NCBI RefSeq assembly: GCF_038502225.1
Contig: NC_091382.1
Location: forward strand, 10,802,602-10,866,601
Source of the DNA: Cherax quadricarinatus
Lineage: Eukaryota; Arthropoda; Malacostraca; Decapoda; Parastacidae
DNA: 64,000 nt
Direction of reading: 5' to 3'
How positions within the stretch are numbered: position 1 is the stretch's first letter; each line of letters begins with the position of its first letter. The notes beneath the pieces were generated by a model. The model saw only the letters and a program-made list of their open reading frames with translations, searched no databases and had not been told where the DNA came from. Below, one piece after another: positions 41,388 to 53,149 of this stretch. The translations under genes and the position numbers were made by a program.

Positions 41388-44300
41388 GTGCTACTGTTGT
41401 AGGCCAGCAGTACCACTCCTGCAGGCTCTCAGTACTACTGTTGTAGGCCAGCAGTACCACTCCTGCAGGCTCTCAGTACTACTGTTGTAGGCCAGCAGTA
41501 CCACTCCTGCAGGCTCTCAGTACTGCTGTTGTAGGCCAGCAGTACCACTCCTGCAGGCTCTCAGTACTACTGTTGTAGGCCAGCAGTACCACTCCTGCAG
41601 GCTCTCAGTACTACTGTTGTAGGCCAGCAGTACCACTCCTGTAGGCTCTCAGTACTACTGTTGTAGGCCAGCAGTACTACTGTTGTAGGCCAGCAGTACC
41701 ACTCCTGTAGGCGCTCAGTACTACTGTTGTAGGCCAGCAGTACTACTGTTGTAGGCCAGCAGTACCACTCCTGCAGGCTCTCAGTACTACTGTTGTAGGC
41801 CAGCAGTACCACTCCTGTAGGCTCTCAGTACTACTGTTGTAGGCCAGCAGTACTACTGTTGTAGGCCAGCAGTACCACTCCTGTAGGCGCTCAGTACTAC
41901 TGTTGTAGGCCAGCAGTACCACTCCTGTAGGCGCTCAGTACTACTGTTGTAGGCCAGCAGTACCACTCCTGTAGGCGCTCAGTGCTACTGTTGTAGGCCA
42001 GCAGTACCACTCCTGCAGGCTCTCAGTACTACTGTTGTAGGCCAGCAGTACCACTCCTGTAGGCGCTCAGTACTACTGTTGTAGGCCAGCAGTACTACTG
42101 TTGTAGGCCAGCAGTACTACTGTTGTAGGCCAGCAGTACTACTGTTGTAGGCCAGCAGTACCACTCCTGTAGGCTCTCAGTACTACTGTTGTAGGCCAGC
42201 AGTACTACTGTTGTAGGCCAGCAGTACTACTGTTGTAGGCCAGCAGTACCACTCCTGTAGGCTATCAGTACTACTGTTGTAGGTCAGCAGTACTACTGTT
42301 GTAGGCCAGCAGTAACACTCCTGTAGGCTATCAGTACTACTGCTGTAGGCCATCTGTACTACTGTTGTAGGCATCAGTACTATTGTTGTAGGCCAGCAGT
42401 ACCAGTCCTGTAGGCTATCAGTACTACTGTTGTAGACCAGCTGTACTACTGTTGTAGGCATCAGTACTATTGTTGTAGGTCAGCAGTACCACTCCTGTAG
42501 GCTATCAGTACTACTGTTGTAGACCAGCTGTACTACTGTTGTAGGCCAGCAGTCACTGTTGTAGACCACAGTATTGTTGTAGGTACCTGTTGTAGGCCAA
42601 CAGTACCACTGTTGTAGACCAGCAGTACCACTCTTGTAGGCTATCAGTACTACTGTTGTAGGCCAGCAGTACTACTGTTGTAGGCCAGCAGTACTACTGT
42701 TGTAGGTCAGCAGTACTACTGCTGTAGGCCAGCAGTAACACTCCTGTAGGCTATCAGTACTACTGCTGTACTACTGTTGTAGGCATCAGTACTATTGTTG
42801 TAGGCCAACAGTACCACTGTTGTAGGCTAGCAGTACTGCTGTTGTAGGCCAGCAGTATCACTGTCGTAGGCCGGCGGTACCACTGTTGTAGCCCAGCAGT
42901 ACCACTCTTGTAGGCTAGCAGCACTACTGTTGTAGGCCAGCAGTACCACTGTTGTAGACCAGCAGTATAACTCTTGTAGGCTAGCAGTACTGCTGTTGTA
43001 TGCCAGCAGTACTACTGTTGTAGACCAGCAGTACCACTCTTGTAGGTACAGCACTATCAGTACCACTGTTGTAGGCCAGCAGTACTACTGTTGTAGGCAG
43101 CAGTACTATTGCAGGCCAGCAGTACCAGGCCACCAGTACCACTGTTGTAGGCCAGCAGTACTACTGTTGAAGGCCAGCAGCACTACTGTTGTAGGGCAAA
43201 AATAACACTGTTGCAGGCCAGCAGTACCACTCTTGTAGGCTAGCAGCACTACTGTTGTAGGCCAGCAGTATCACTGTCGTAGGCTAGCGGTACCACTTGT
43301 AGGCCAGCGGTACCACTGTTGTAGGCCAGCGGTACCACTGTTGTAGGCCAGCAGTACTACTGTTGTAGACCAGCAGTACCACTCTTGTAGGATAGCAGTA
43401 CCACTGTTGCAGGCCAGCAGTACCACTGTTGTAGGCCAGCAGTACTACTGTTGTAGGCCAGCAGCACTACTGTTGTAGGACAAAAATAACACTGTTGTAG
43501 GCCAGCAGTACCACTCTTGTAGGCCAGCAGTACTACTGCTGCAGGCCAGCAGTACCACTGTTGTAGACCAGCAGTACCACTCTTGTAGGATAGCAGTACC
43601 ACTGTTGCAGGCCAGCAGCACTACTGTTGTAGGCCAGCAGTATCACTGTTGTAGGCCAACAGTACCACTGTTGTAGGCCAGCAGTACTACTGCTGCAGGC
43701 CAGCAGTACCACTGTCGTAGGCCAGCAGCACTACTGTTGTAGGCCAGCAGTATCACTGTTGTAGGCCAGCAGTACCAGTGTTGTAGGCTAGCAGTACTAC
43801 TGTTGCAGGCCAGCAGCACTACTGTTGTAGACCAGCAGTACCACTGTTGTAGGCCAGCAGTACCACTGTTGTAGGCCAGCAGCACTACTGTTGTAGGCCA
43901 GCAGTATCACTGTTGTAGGCCAGCAGTACCACTCTTGTAGGCCAGCAGTACTACTGTTGTAGGCCAGCAGTACTACTGCTGCAGGCCAGCAGTACCACTG
44001 TTGTAGGCCAGCAGTACTACTGTTGTAGGCCAGCAGTACTACTGTTGTAGGCCAGCAGTACCACTGTTGTAGGCCAGCAGTACTACTGTTGTAGGCCAGC
44101 AGTACTACTGCTGAAGGCCAGCAGTACCACTGTCGTAGGCCAGCAGCACTACTGTTGTAGGCCAGCAGTATCACTGTTGTAGGCCAACAGTACCACTGTT
44201 GTAGGCCAGCAGTACTACTGTTGTACGCCAGCAGTACCACTGTCGTAGGCCAGCAGTACTACTGTAGTAGGCCAGCAGCACTACTGTTGTAGGCCAGCAG

Positions 44301-44636
44301 TATCACTGTTGTTGGCCAACAGTACCACTGTTGTAGGCCAGCAGTACTACTGTTGTAGGCCAGCAGTACCACTGTCGTAGGCTAGCAGTACTACTGTTGT
44401 AGGTCAACAGCACTACTGTTGTAGGCCAGCAGTATCACTGTTGTTGGCCAACAGTACCACTTTTGTAGGCCAGCAGTACTACTGTTGTAGGCCAGCAGTA
44501 CCACTGTTGTAGGCCAGCAGCACTACTGTTGTAGGGCAAAAATAACACTGTTGTAGGCCAGCAGTACCAGTGTTGTAGGATAGCAGTACTACTGCTGCAG
44601 GCCAGCAGTACCACTGTTGTAGGCCAGCAGTACCAG
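41388..44636. repeat. 3.2 kb minisatellite, 22-bp unit with 44-bp higher-order form
   Basis: The unit includes GTAGGCCAGCAGTACCACT. In the left part (41390-42100) it alternates with a variant containing GCAGGCTCTCAGTACTACT, giving a 44-bp period. Further right the variants mix and single-base losses occur. Since 22 is not a multiple of three, all frames are visited in turn, and the minus-strand open stretches (repeats of TTVVLLAYNSS) are artefacts. Confidence 0.94.
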
Positions 44637-45555
44637 AATGTTCTCAAACAACGGCTAGTAAGTCATAACTAGATATAAATCAGTTGTGAACAAAGAGGCA
44701 CAATACCGTGACTGGAACAATACCGTGACTGGAACAATACCGTGACTGGAACATTACACATATAACATACACATAGGCGTAACGAGATTATGACGAAGTA
44801 TCAGTATGACTTTGTACCATTTACAAGTCACTCTAACACCTGAAGGTTAGGAAACCAGTGATACGAGAAAGATATCCCATATTACATAACCCCAGTGTCT
44901 TATACAGCAATATGTGCGACTGGAATAGTGCAGAGTGAGCCATAACACAGTTAAATATTAGTGCTGAAGATGTGAAGTGAAATGTTTGAAGCAGTCTCAT
45001 GGAAACTGATATAACGTCTAGGGAATATGAGACATGTAAGTTCCCTGGAAACGGAGGATGACTCCGGTTCCTTGGATCAAGGCAAAACTAATGCAATACA
45101 AAATACCCTTGCACCGTTTTTATATTATAACTGGCAAAATGGCGACACACTCCACTATCAACATCAACATTCTTGTAGTAGGATTCACGAGTGTGTTAAT
45201 TTTGTAACTGAACAGAAGAGGCTTTCTAAGATTATCTTGTGGAAACCTATTTCAGGAGTGTTCTATCTAAAACCGACCAGAGGGAACCTGCACTTGTCAA
45301 CTGTACCTCAGACCTTTACGAACTAATAGATAACCAGTAATAATTACATAAATTCTTCCTTAAAATACTCTTTATGTATTTACAAAAACGTACTAACCAG
45401 CCTACGTGAGTACTCTTACCCAATCCACGTTTCGAACCCTCACTTGACAATCCTTTCCCCCACGTCCTTCTGATAAATCAGAATGCCACAGGTTATATAA
45501 CAGTCACTAGATTATCAGAGACTGAATAGCACCACTCTGTGATTCTGGTCACCAT
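44637..45555. other. Unique stretch with a 17-bp triplication
   Basis: CAATACCGTGACTGGAA is repeated three times near 44700-44752. A 99-codon open stretch at 45027-45326 has no recognisable domain or intron signal context that I can support. Nothing else is recognised. Confidence 0.5.
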
Positions 45556-48500
45556 GTATTCACTAATAGATGGCTCTGGCCACCATGTTTACACCAATAG
45601 ATGGCTCTGGTCACCATGTTTACACCAATAGATGGCTCTGGTCACCATGTTTACACCAATAAATGGCTCTGGTCACCATGTTTACACCAATAGATGGCTC
45701 TGGCCACCATGTTTACACCAATAGATGGCTCTGGTCACCATGTTTACACCAATAGATGGCTCTGGTCACCATGTTTACACCAATAGATGGCTCTGGTCAC
45801 CATGTTTACACCAATAGATGGCTCTGGTCACCATGTTTACACCAATAGATGGCTCTGGTCACCATGTTTACACCAATAGATGGCTCTGGTCACCATGTTT
45901 ACACCAATAGATGGCTCTGGTCACCATGTTTACACCAATAGATGGCTCTGGCCACCATGTTTACACCAATAGATGGCTCTGGTCACCATGTTTACACCAA
46001 TAGATGGCTCTAGTCACCATGTTTACACCAATAGATGGCTCTGGTCACCATGTTTACACCAATAGATGGCTCTAGTCACCATGTTTACACCAATAGATGG
46101 CTCTGGTCACCATGTTTACACCAATAGATGGCTCTAGTCACCATGTTTACACCAATAGATGGCTCTAGTCACCATGTTTACACCAATAGATGGCTCTGGT
46201 CACCATGTTTACACCAATAGATGGCTCTAGTCACCATGTTTACACCAATAGATGGCTCTGGTCACCATGTTTACACCAATAGATGGCTCTGGTCACCATG
46301 TTTACACCAATAGATGGCTCTGGCCACCATGTTTACACCAATAGATGGCTCTGCCCACCATGTTTACACCAATAGATGGCTCTGGTCACCATGTTTACAC
46401 CAATAGATGGCTCTGGTCACCATGTTTACACCAATAGATGGCTCTGGCCACCATGTTTACACCAATAGATGGCTCTGGTCACCATGTTTACACCAATAGA
46501 TGGCTCTGGCCACCATGTTTACACCAATAGATGGCTCTGGTCACCATGTTTACACCAATAGATGGCTCTGGCCACCATGTTTACACCAATAGATGGCTCT
46601 GGTCACCATGTTTACACCAATAGATGGCTCTGGTCACCATGTTTACACCAATAGATGGCTCTGGTCACCATGTTTACACCAATAGATGGCTCTGGTCACC
46701 ATGTTTACACCAATAGATGGCTCTGGCCACCATGTTTACACCAATAGATGGCTCTGGTCACCATGTTTACACCAATAGATGGCTCTGGCCACCATGTTTA
46801 CACCAATAGATGGCTCTGGTCACCTTGTTTACACCAATAGATGGCTCTGGTCACCATGTTTACACCAATAGATGGCTCTGGTCACCATGTTTACACCAAT
46901 AGATGGCTCTGGTCACCATGTTTACACCAATAGATGGCTCTGGCCACCATGTTTACACCAATAGATGGCTCTGGTCACCATGTTTACACCAATAGATGGC
47001 TCTAGTCACCATGTTTACACCAATAGATGGCTCTGGTCACCATGTTTACACCAATAGATGGCTCTAGTCACCATGTTTACACCAATAGATGGCTCTGGCC
47101 ACCATGTTTACACCAATAGATGGCTCTGGCCACCATGTTTACACCAATAGATGGCTCTGGTCACCATGTTTACACCAATAGATGGCTCTGGTCACCATGT
47201 TTACACCAATAGATGGCTCTGGTCACCATGTTTACACCAATAGATGGCTCTGGTCACCATGTTTACACCAATAGATGGCTCTGGCCACCATGTTTACACC
47301 AATAGATGGCTCTGGTCACCATGTTTACACCAATAGATGGCTCTGGCCACCATGTTTACATCAATAGATGGCTCTGGCCACCATGTTTACACCAATAGAT
47401 GGCTCTGGTCACCATGTTTACACCAATAGATGGCTCTGGTCACCATGTTTACATCAATAGATGGCTCTGGCCACCATGTTTACACCAATAGATGGCTCTG
47501 GTCACCATGTTTACACCAATAGATGGCTCTGGTCACCATGTTTACACCAATAGATGGCTCTGGTCACCATGTTTACACCAATAAATGGCTCTGGTCACCA
47601 TGTTTACACCAATAGATGGCTCTGGCCACCATGTTTACACCAATAGATGGCTCTGGTCACCATGTTTACACCAATAGATGGCTCTGGTCACCATGTTTAC
47701 ACCAATAGATGGCTCTGGTCACCATGTTTACACCAATAGATGGCTCTGGTCACCATGTTTACACCAATAGATGGCTCTGGTCACCATGTTTACACCAATA
47801 GATGGCTCTGGTCACCATGTTTACACCAATAGATGGCTCTGGTCACCATGTTTACACCAATAGATGGCTCTGGTCACCATGTTTACACCAATAGATGGCT
47901 CTGGCCACCATGTTTACACCAATAGATGGCTCTGGTCACCATGTTTACACCAATAGATGGCTCTAGTCACCATGTTTACACCAGTAGATGGCTCTGGTCA
48001 CCATGTTTACACCAATAGATGGCTCTAGTCACCATGTTTACACCAATAGATGGCTCTGGTCACCATGTTTACACCAATAGATGGCTCTAGTCACCATGTT
48101 TACACCAATAGATGGCTCTGGTCACCATGTTTACACCAATAGATGGCTCTAGTCACCATGTTTACACCAATAGATGGCTCTGGTCACCATGTTTACACCA
48201 ATAGATGGCTCTGGTCACCATGTTTACACCAATAGATGGCTCTGGCCACCATGTTTACACCAATAGATGGCTCTGCCCACCATGTTTACACCAATAGATG
48301 GCTCTGGTCACCATGTTTACACCAATAGATGGCTCTGGTCACCATGTTTACACCAATAGATGGCTCTGGCCACCATGTTTACACCAATAGATGGCTCTGG
48401 TCACCATGTTTACACCAATAGATGGCTCTGGCCACCATGTTTACACCAATAGATGGCTCTGGTCACCATGTTTACACCAATAGATGGCTCTGCACCATGT

Positions 48501-49740
48501 TTACACCAGTAGATGGCTCTGGTCACCATGTTTACACCAATAGATGGCTCTGGTCACCATGTTTACACCAATAGATGGCTCTGGTCACCATGTTTACACC
48601 AATAGATGGCTCTGGTCACCATGTTTACACCAATAGATGGCTCTGGTCACCATGTTTACACCAATAGATGGCTCTGGTCACCATGTTTCAATAGATGGCT
48701 CTGGTCACCATGTTTACACCAATAGATGGCTCTGGCCACCATGTTTACACCAATAGATGGCTCTGGCCACCATGTTTACACCAATAGATGGCTCTGGCCA
48801 CCATGTTTACACCAATAGATGGCTCTGGTCACCATGTTTACACCAATAGATGGCTCTGGTCACCATGTTTACACCAATAGATGGCTCTGGTCACCATGTT
48901 TACACCAATAGATGGCTCTGGTCACCATGTTTACACCAATAGATGGCTCTTGCCACCATGTTTACACCAATAGATGGCTCTGGTCACCATGTTTACACCA
49001 ATAGATGGCTCTAGTCACCATGTTTACACCAATAGATGGCTCTGGTCACCATGTTTATACCAATAGATGGCTCTAGTCACCATGTTTACACCAATAGATG
49101 GCTCTGGTCACCATGTTTACACCAATAGATGGCTGTAGTCACCATGTTTACACCAATAGATGGCTCTGGCCACCATGTTTACACCAATAGATGGCTCTGG
49201 CCACCATGTTTACACCAATAGATGGCTCTGGTCACCATGTTTACACCAATAGATGGCTCTGGTCACCATGTTTACACCAATAGATGGCTCTGGTCACCAT
49301 GTTTACACCAATAGATGGCTCTGGTCACCATGTTTACACCAATAGATGGCTCTGGCCACCATGTTTACACCAATAGATGGCTCTGGTCACCATGTTTACA
49401 CCAATAGATGGCTCTGGTCACCATGTTTACACCAATAGATGGCTCTGGTCACCATGTTTACACCAATAGATGGCTCTGGTCACCATGTTTACACCAATAG
49501 ATGGCTCTGGTCACCATGTTTACACCAATAGATGGCTCTGGTCACCATGTTTACACCAATAGATGGCTCTGGTCACCATGTTTACACCAATAGATGGCTC
49601 TGGTCACCATGTTTACACCAATAGATGGCTCTGGTCACCATGTTTACACCAATAGATGGCTCTGGCCACCATGTTTACACCAATAGATGGCTCTGGTCAC
49701 CATGTTTACACCAATAGATGGCTCTGGTCACCATGTTTAC
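45556..49740. repeat. 4.2 kb minisatellite, 31-bp unit, about 135 copies, with 1,922-bp duplication
   Basis: Each unit contains TAGATGGCTCTGG and CACCATGTTTACACCAA. Units differ mainly at one position block, GGTC, GGCC or AGTC. Rare variants recur at a fixed distance: AATAAATGG at about 45661 and 47583, CTGCCCACCATG at 46351 and 48273, both 1,922 bp apart, which is 62 units. The array is therefore built of at least two large blocks. No ORFs of note. Confidence 0.95.
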
Positions 49741-49816
49741 AGACGGCGGAGATGACTGCAGGGTTATGAGTCTAGTGTTGAATAGAAAGTCACCTCACAT
49801 CCAGTGTGTTCTTTAG

Positions 49817-50723
49817 TGAGTGCGTCCTGTGGCGAGTGCGTCCTGTGGCGAGTGCGTCCTGTGGCGAGTGCGTCCTTTGGCGAGTGCGTCCTTTGGCGAG
49901 TGCGTCCTGTGGCGAGTGCGTCCTGGGGCGAGTGCGTCCTGGGGCGAGTGCGTCCTGTGGCGAGTGCGTCCTGTGGCGAGTGCGTCCTGTGGCGAGTGCG
50001 TCCTGTGGCGAGTGCGTCCTGTGGCGAGTGCGTCCTGTGGCGAGTGCGTCCTGTGGCGAGTGCGTCCTGTGGCGAGTGCGTCCTGTGGCGAGTGCGTCCT
50101 TTGGCGAGTGCGTCCTTTGGCGAGTGCGTCCTTTGGCGAGTGCGTCCTGTGGCGAGTGCGTCCTTTGGCGAGTGCGTCCTGTGGCGAGTGCGTCCTGTGG
50201 CGAGTGCGTCCTGTGGCGAGTGCGTCCTGTGGCGAGTGCGTCCTGTGGCGAGTGCGTCCTGTGGCGAGTGCGTCCTGTGGCGAGTGCGTCCTGTGGTGAG
50301 TGCATCCTGTGGCGAGTGCGTCCTTTGACGAGTGCGTCCTGTGGGGAGTGCGTCCTTTGGCGAGTGCGTCCTTTGGCGAGTGCGTCCTTTGGCGAGTGCG
50401 TCCTTTGGCGAGTGCGTCCTGTGGCGAGTGCGTCCTTTGGCGAGTGCGTCCTGTGGCGAGTGCGTCCTGTGGCCAGTGCGTCCTTTGGCGAGTGCGTCCT
50501 GTGGCGAGTGCGTCCTGTGGCGAGTGCATCCTATGGTGAGTGCGTCCTTTGACGAGTGCGTCCTGTGGTGAGTGCGTCCTGTGGCGAGTGCGTCCTGTGG
50601 CGAGTGCATCCTGTGGCGAGTGCGTCCTGTGGCGAGTGCGTCCTTCGGCGAGTGCGTCCTGTGGCGAGTGCGTCCTGGGGCGAGTGCGTCCTGTGGCGAG
50701 TGCGTCCTGTGGCGAGTGCGTCA
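49817..50723. repeat. 0.9 kb GC-rich minisatellite, 16-bp unit
   Basis: About 56 units of GTGCGTCCTGTGGCGA with T or G variants at one position. All six frames stay open for long stretches because three units are 16 codons; the translations are repeats such as ECVLWRVRP and are not proteins. Confidence 0.95.
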
Positions 50724-50744
50724 ACCAGAGAGGCATGTTCACAT

Positions 50745-51020
50745 GCGCAAATAAAAAAAACACCTGCGTAACTTCCCTAGTAGATAAAACACCTGCATGA
50801 CCTCCCTAATAAAACACGTAACATCCCTATTAAAAAAAACACCTGCATTTCCTTCATATTAAATAACTGAATGACCCCCATATAAAAAAACACCTTTGTG
50901 ACCTCCCTAATATATAAAAACATCTGCGTGGCCTCTCAAAAAACACTTACATGATCTATTAAAACACACGTGACCTCCATATAAAAATAAACACCTGTGT
51001 GACCTACCCAGTAAATGACG
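50745..51020. repeat. Degenerate tandem repeat around AAAACACCTGCGTGACCTCC
   Basis: The phrase recurs roughly every 30-40 bp with much divergence and variable A runs. Nothing is recognised between it and 51240. Confidence 0.7.
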
Positions 51021-51249
51021 TGAAATCAGACATTAAAAACACCTGACACAAACACCTTAAATCATTTTGTGTAACTTGCTGTCTCCACCATTCGTAAAAT
51101 TATGTGATAAATTATGCAATAATTATGAAAACGAAGAGAATGATCGTATCATTGAATAAAGGAGACTTAGAGAGTGAGAGGTAGGTAAGTAAGGAGACAG
51201 GGAGAGTTGTAGGTATGTATAAGGTAGGTAGCAGTGAGGTAGGTATGTA

Positions 51250-52110
51250 GATTTAGAACCATCTGTATAAACAGCGATGGCATGCGCATGCGACCGGAAG
51301 TGATCAAGAAAAGAAGAGCGAGAAGCAGCTGCAGGTAGGAGAGCTTTGGCGCACGGTAGTAGAGGAGAACAGACACGAACCATCGGAACCTTCCATTTAG
51401 CAGACGCTAAATGAACATACAAGGAGAGAAGATCAGAGTGAGTGAAGACGAAAAGAAAACCGTCGGAGTAAGCAGGGGCGCCGAACAAATAACGGGCTTC
51501 TAACACTGAGACAACCTATATGCGGAAGGAACACGAAGGTCATGCATGAGAGCGGACAAAGTAACGAAGGGAATGAGCATCACGACGATCGGCTAAGGAA
51601 GGAATATTTGCCTCGGCATAAAGGCTTTCAACAGAGGATGAACGAAAGGCACCAAGGCATGAACGTAGACCCTGATGATGAAGATCTAACTTAGAAAGAG
51701 TTGTAGAAGCTGCAGAATAGACTTGGTCGCCATAATCCAGCTTGGACAAGACTAGGGTGGAATGCAAATGGAGGAGAATCCGGCGATCTGTTTCCACGAA
51801 TGATGCACAAGAATTTTAAGGAGATTCAGCCGACCATGAGAAGCTGCCTTAAAAGAGGAAATGTGAGGTTTCCATGTCAACCGGCAATCGAATACAAGGC
51901 CAAGAAACTTGATCGTATCACATTCTGGGATACGCGAGTCGTATAAATACAACGAAATATCTGGGACAAGAGGATGTCTAGTGAAGGTAATGAAATGGGT
52001 TTTCGCACTAATATAATTAATCCACGAGAAGTGGCCCAACGGGAAACACGGTCAATCTCATCCTGAAGGGAGGCTGCTACCAGGCGACAGTCACTGCCTG
52101 TGTAAGCTAT
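51250..52110 (-). pseudogene. Decayed LINE with RNase H (I-group-like)
   Basis: Three minus-strand frame segments read as one decayed replicase: the end of RT (FLGLVFDCRLTWKPHI), the post-RT region (LSKLDYGDQVYSAA, then RRDAHSLRYFVRSH) and the start of RNase H (AIAVYTDGSKS with the catalytic Asp). LINEs carrying RNase H after RT belong mainly to the I group. Frameshifts near 51540 and 51790 and the lack of most RT make it a relic. Confidence 0.72.
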
Positions 52111-52182
52111 AGCTTACACAGATGCCTATGTTAGCTATAGCTTATACAGATGCGTGTGTAAGCTGTAGCTTAAACAGACGAC
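52099..52182. repeat. 28-bp tandem repeat of palindromes
   Basis: The first unit is a perfect 22-bp palindrome at 52099-52120 centred on AAGCTATAGCTT. Two further units with one or two changes each follow at about 28-bp spacing. Confidence 0.85.
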
Positions 52183-52240
52183 CAAATATATGATGGAAGA
52201 ACGGAAGGTAGGTCATTTATACCCAAGAGAAAAAGGGTAG

Positions 52241-52307
52241 TGCGTGTGGCCCCTGACGGGGCCACACGCAGATTCACTGACTCCAGCACTGGCTGGGGCC
52301 AGTGCTG
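52241..52307. other. Two adjacent strong hairpins
   Basis: TGCGTGTGGCCCC (52241-52253) pairs perfectly with GGGGCCACACGCA (52258-52270) around TGAC. CAGCACTGGC (52284-52293) pairs with GCCAGTGCTG (52298-52307) around TGGG. Function unknown. Confidence 0.85.
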
Positions 52308-52829
52308 AGGTCAATTCACATAAGCAACAACAATCCACATAATCCACATAAAGACCCATGGTAGCAGAGGTGTGAAAATCGTCGAGGAAATCGTATGCAC
52401 GACCTCAGTTCATGTGAAATGTAGAGGTGGCTTGTAAAAACAGGCTTCCTCCAGTGTCTTAGAGGTGGGTTACTTGGGTTGGCTTGGTTTCCGTGTGCAG
52501 GAATATTTTCTGAGATTTTGGAACCATTTGCTGGACCACAGACAACTTCAGAACAGGACTAACCTTCTGGTGGCTTGCGCTAGCTTACCGATGACCGAAT
52601 GGCTCCACACAAAATTTATTAATTCTCTCCTCCACAGCTCGAAAGATTATGACAGCGAGAACTAGGCTTGCTTACAGACAGCATTGGCTTAAAGCCCCAG
52701 TATCCTGGCTTGGTGAAATATAAATTATATTCTATGGTATCTGTGACGGCGATTAGCGAGGCTTCCAGGTATCTTCTTCAGTGAGGATGAGCTGTGCCTT
52801 ATCCTATTTAATCAAATGTCTCATGGAAA
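52308..52829. other. No feature recognised
   Basis: No gene, RNA or known repeat identified. Confidence 0.45.
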
Positions 52830-52965
52830 TCCTGTGGGTAGCACTGAAAATGGGTTTGGCAAATATTGTGTTAGTGGGTTGGATTTGTGAAAGACTTGCC
52901 CAGTATGGGCCAACAGGCTTATTGCAGTGTTCCTCCTTTCTTATGTTCTTATAACTCAGGTGTAC
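52830..52965 (+). mobile_element. LINE 3' end (CR1/L2-like)
   Basis: The segment with GCCCAGTATGGGCCAACAGG and CAGTGTTCCTCCTTTCTTAT resembles the conserved 3' end of CR1/L2-type LINEs as I remember it. No coding part is attached. Confidence 0.5.
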
Positions 52966-53149
52966 CTTAAGTCGTCTCTGTCGCTGGCGTTTCGATGTTC
53001 GTTCAGGCAGACCGAAAGATTTTTGCCAGTTTTTCTTACATATTTCTTGGGACAGTATCCACAGGGGTTGGTGTAGACGCCCACTGTGGAAGTTAGATAT
53101 TGTAAGATTGACTCAGGTATCATAGGACGCTCAAACAGACTTAGGCTGT

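Noticed and set aside
41567..44647. Minus-strand open frames rich in YCWPTTVVLLAYNSS
   Set aside because: They are translations of the 22-bp minisatellite, with no start context or flanking gene structure.
45027..45326. 99-codon ORF as a host gene or exon
   Set aside because: No recognisable domain, splice context or coding-like composition stands out; left as unassigned sequence.
45556..49740. CRISPR-like array (regular repeats)
   Set aside because: Units are contiguous with no unique spacers, the host is an animal, and no cas-like genes are nearby; it is a tandem satellite.
49764..50800. Overlapping open frames of 60-316 codons in all six frames
   Set aside because: They are translations of the 16-bp minisatellite.
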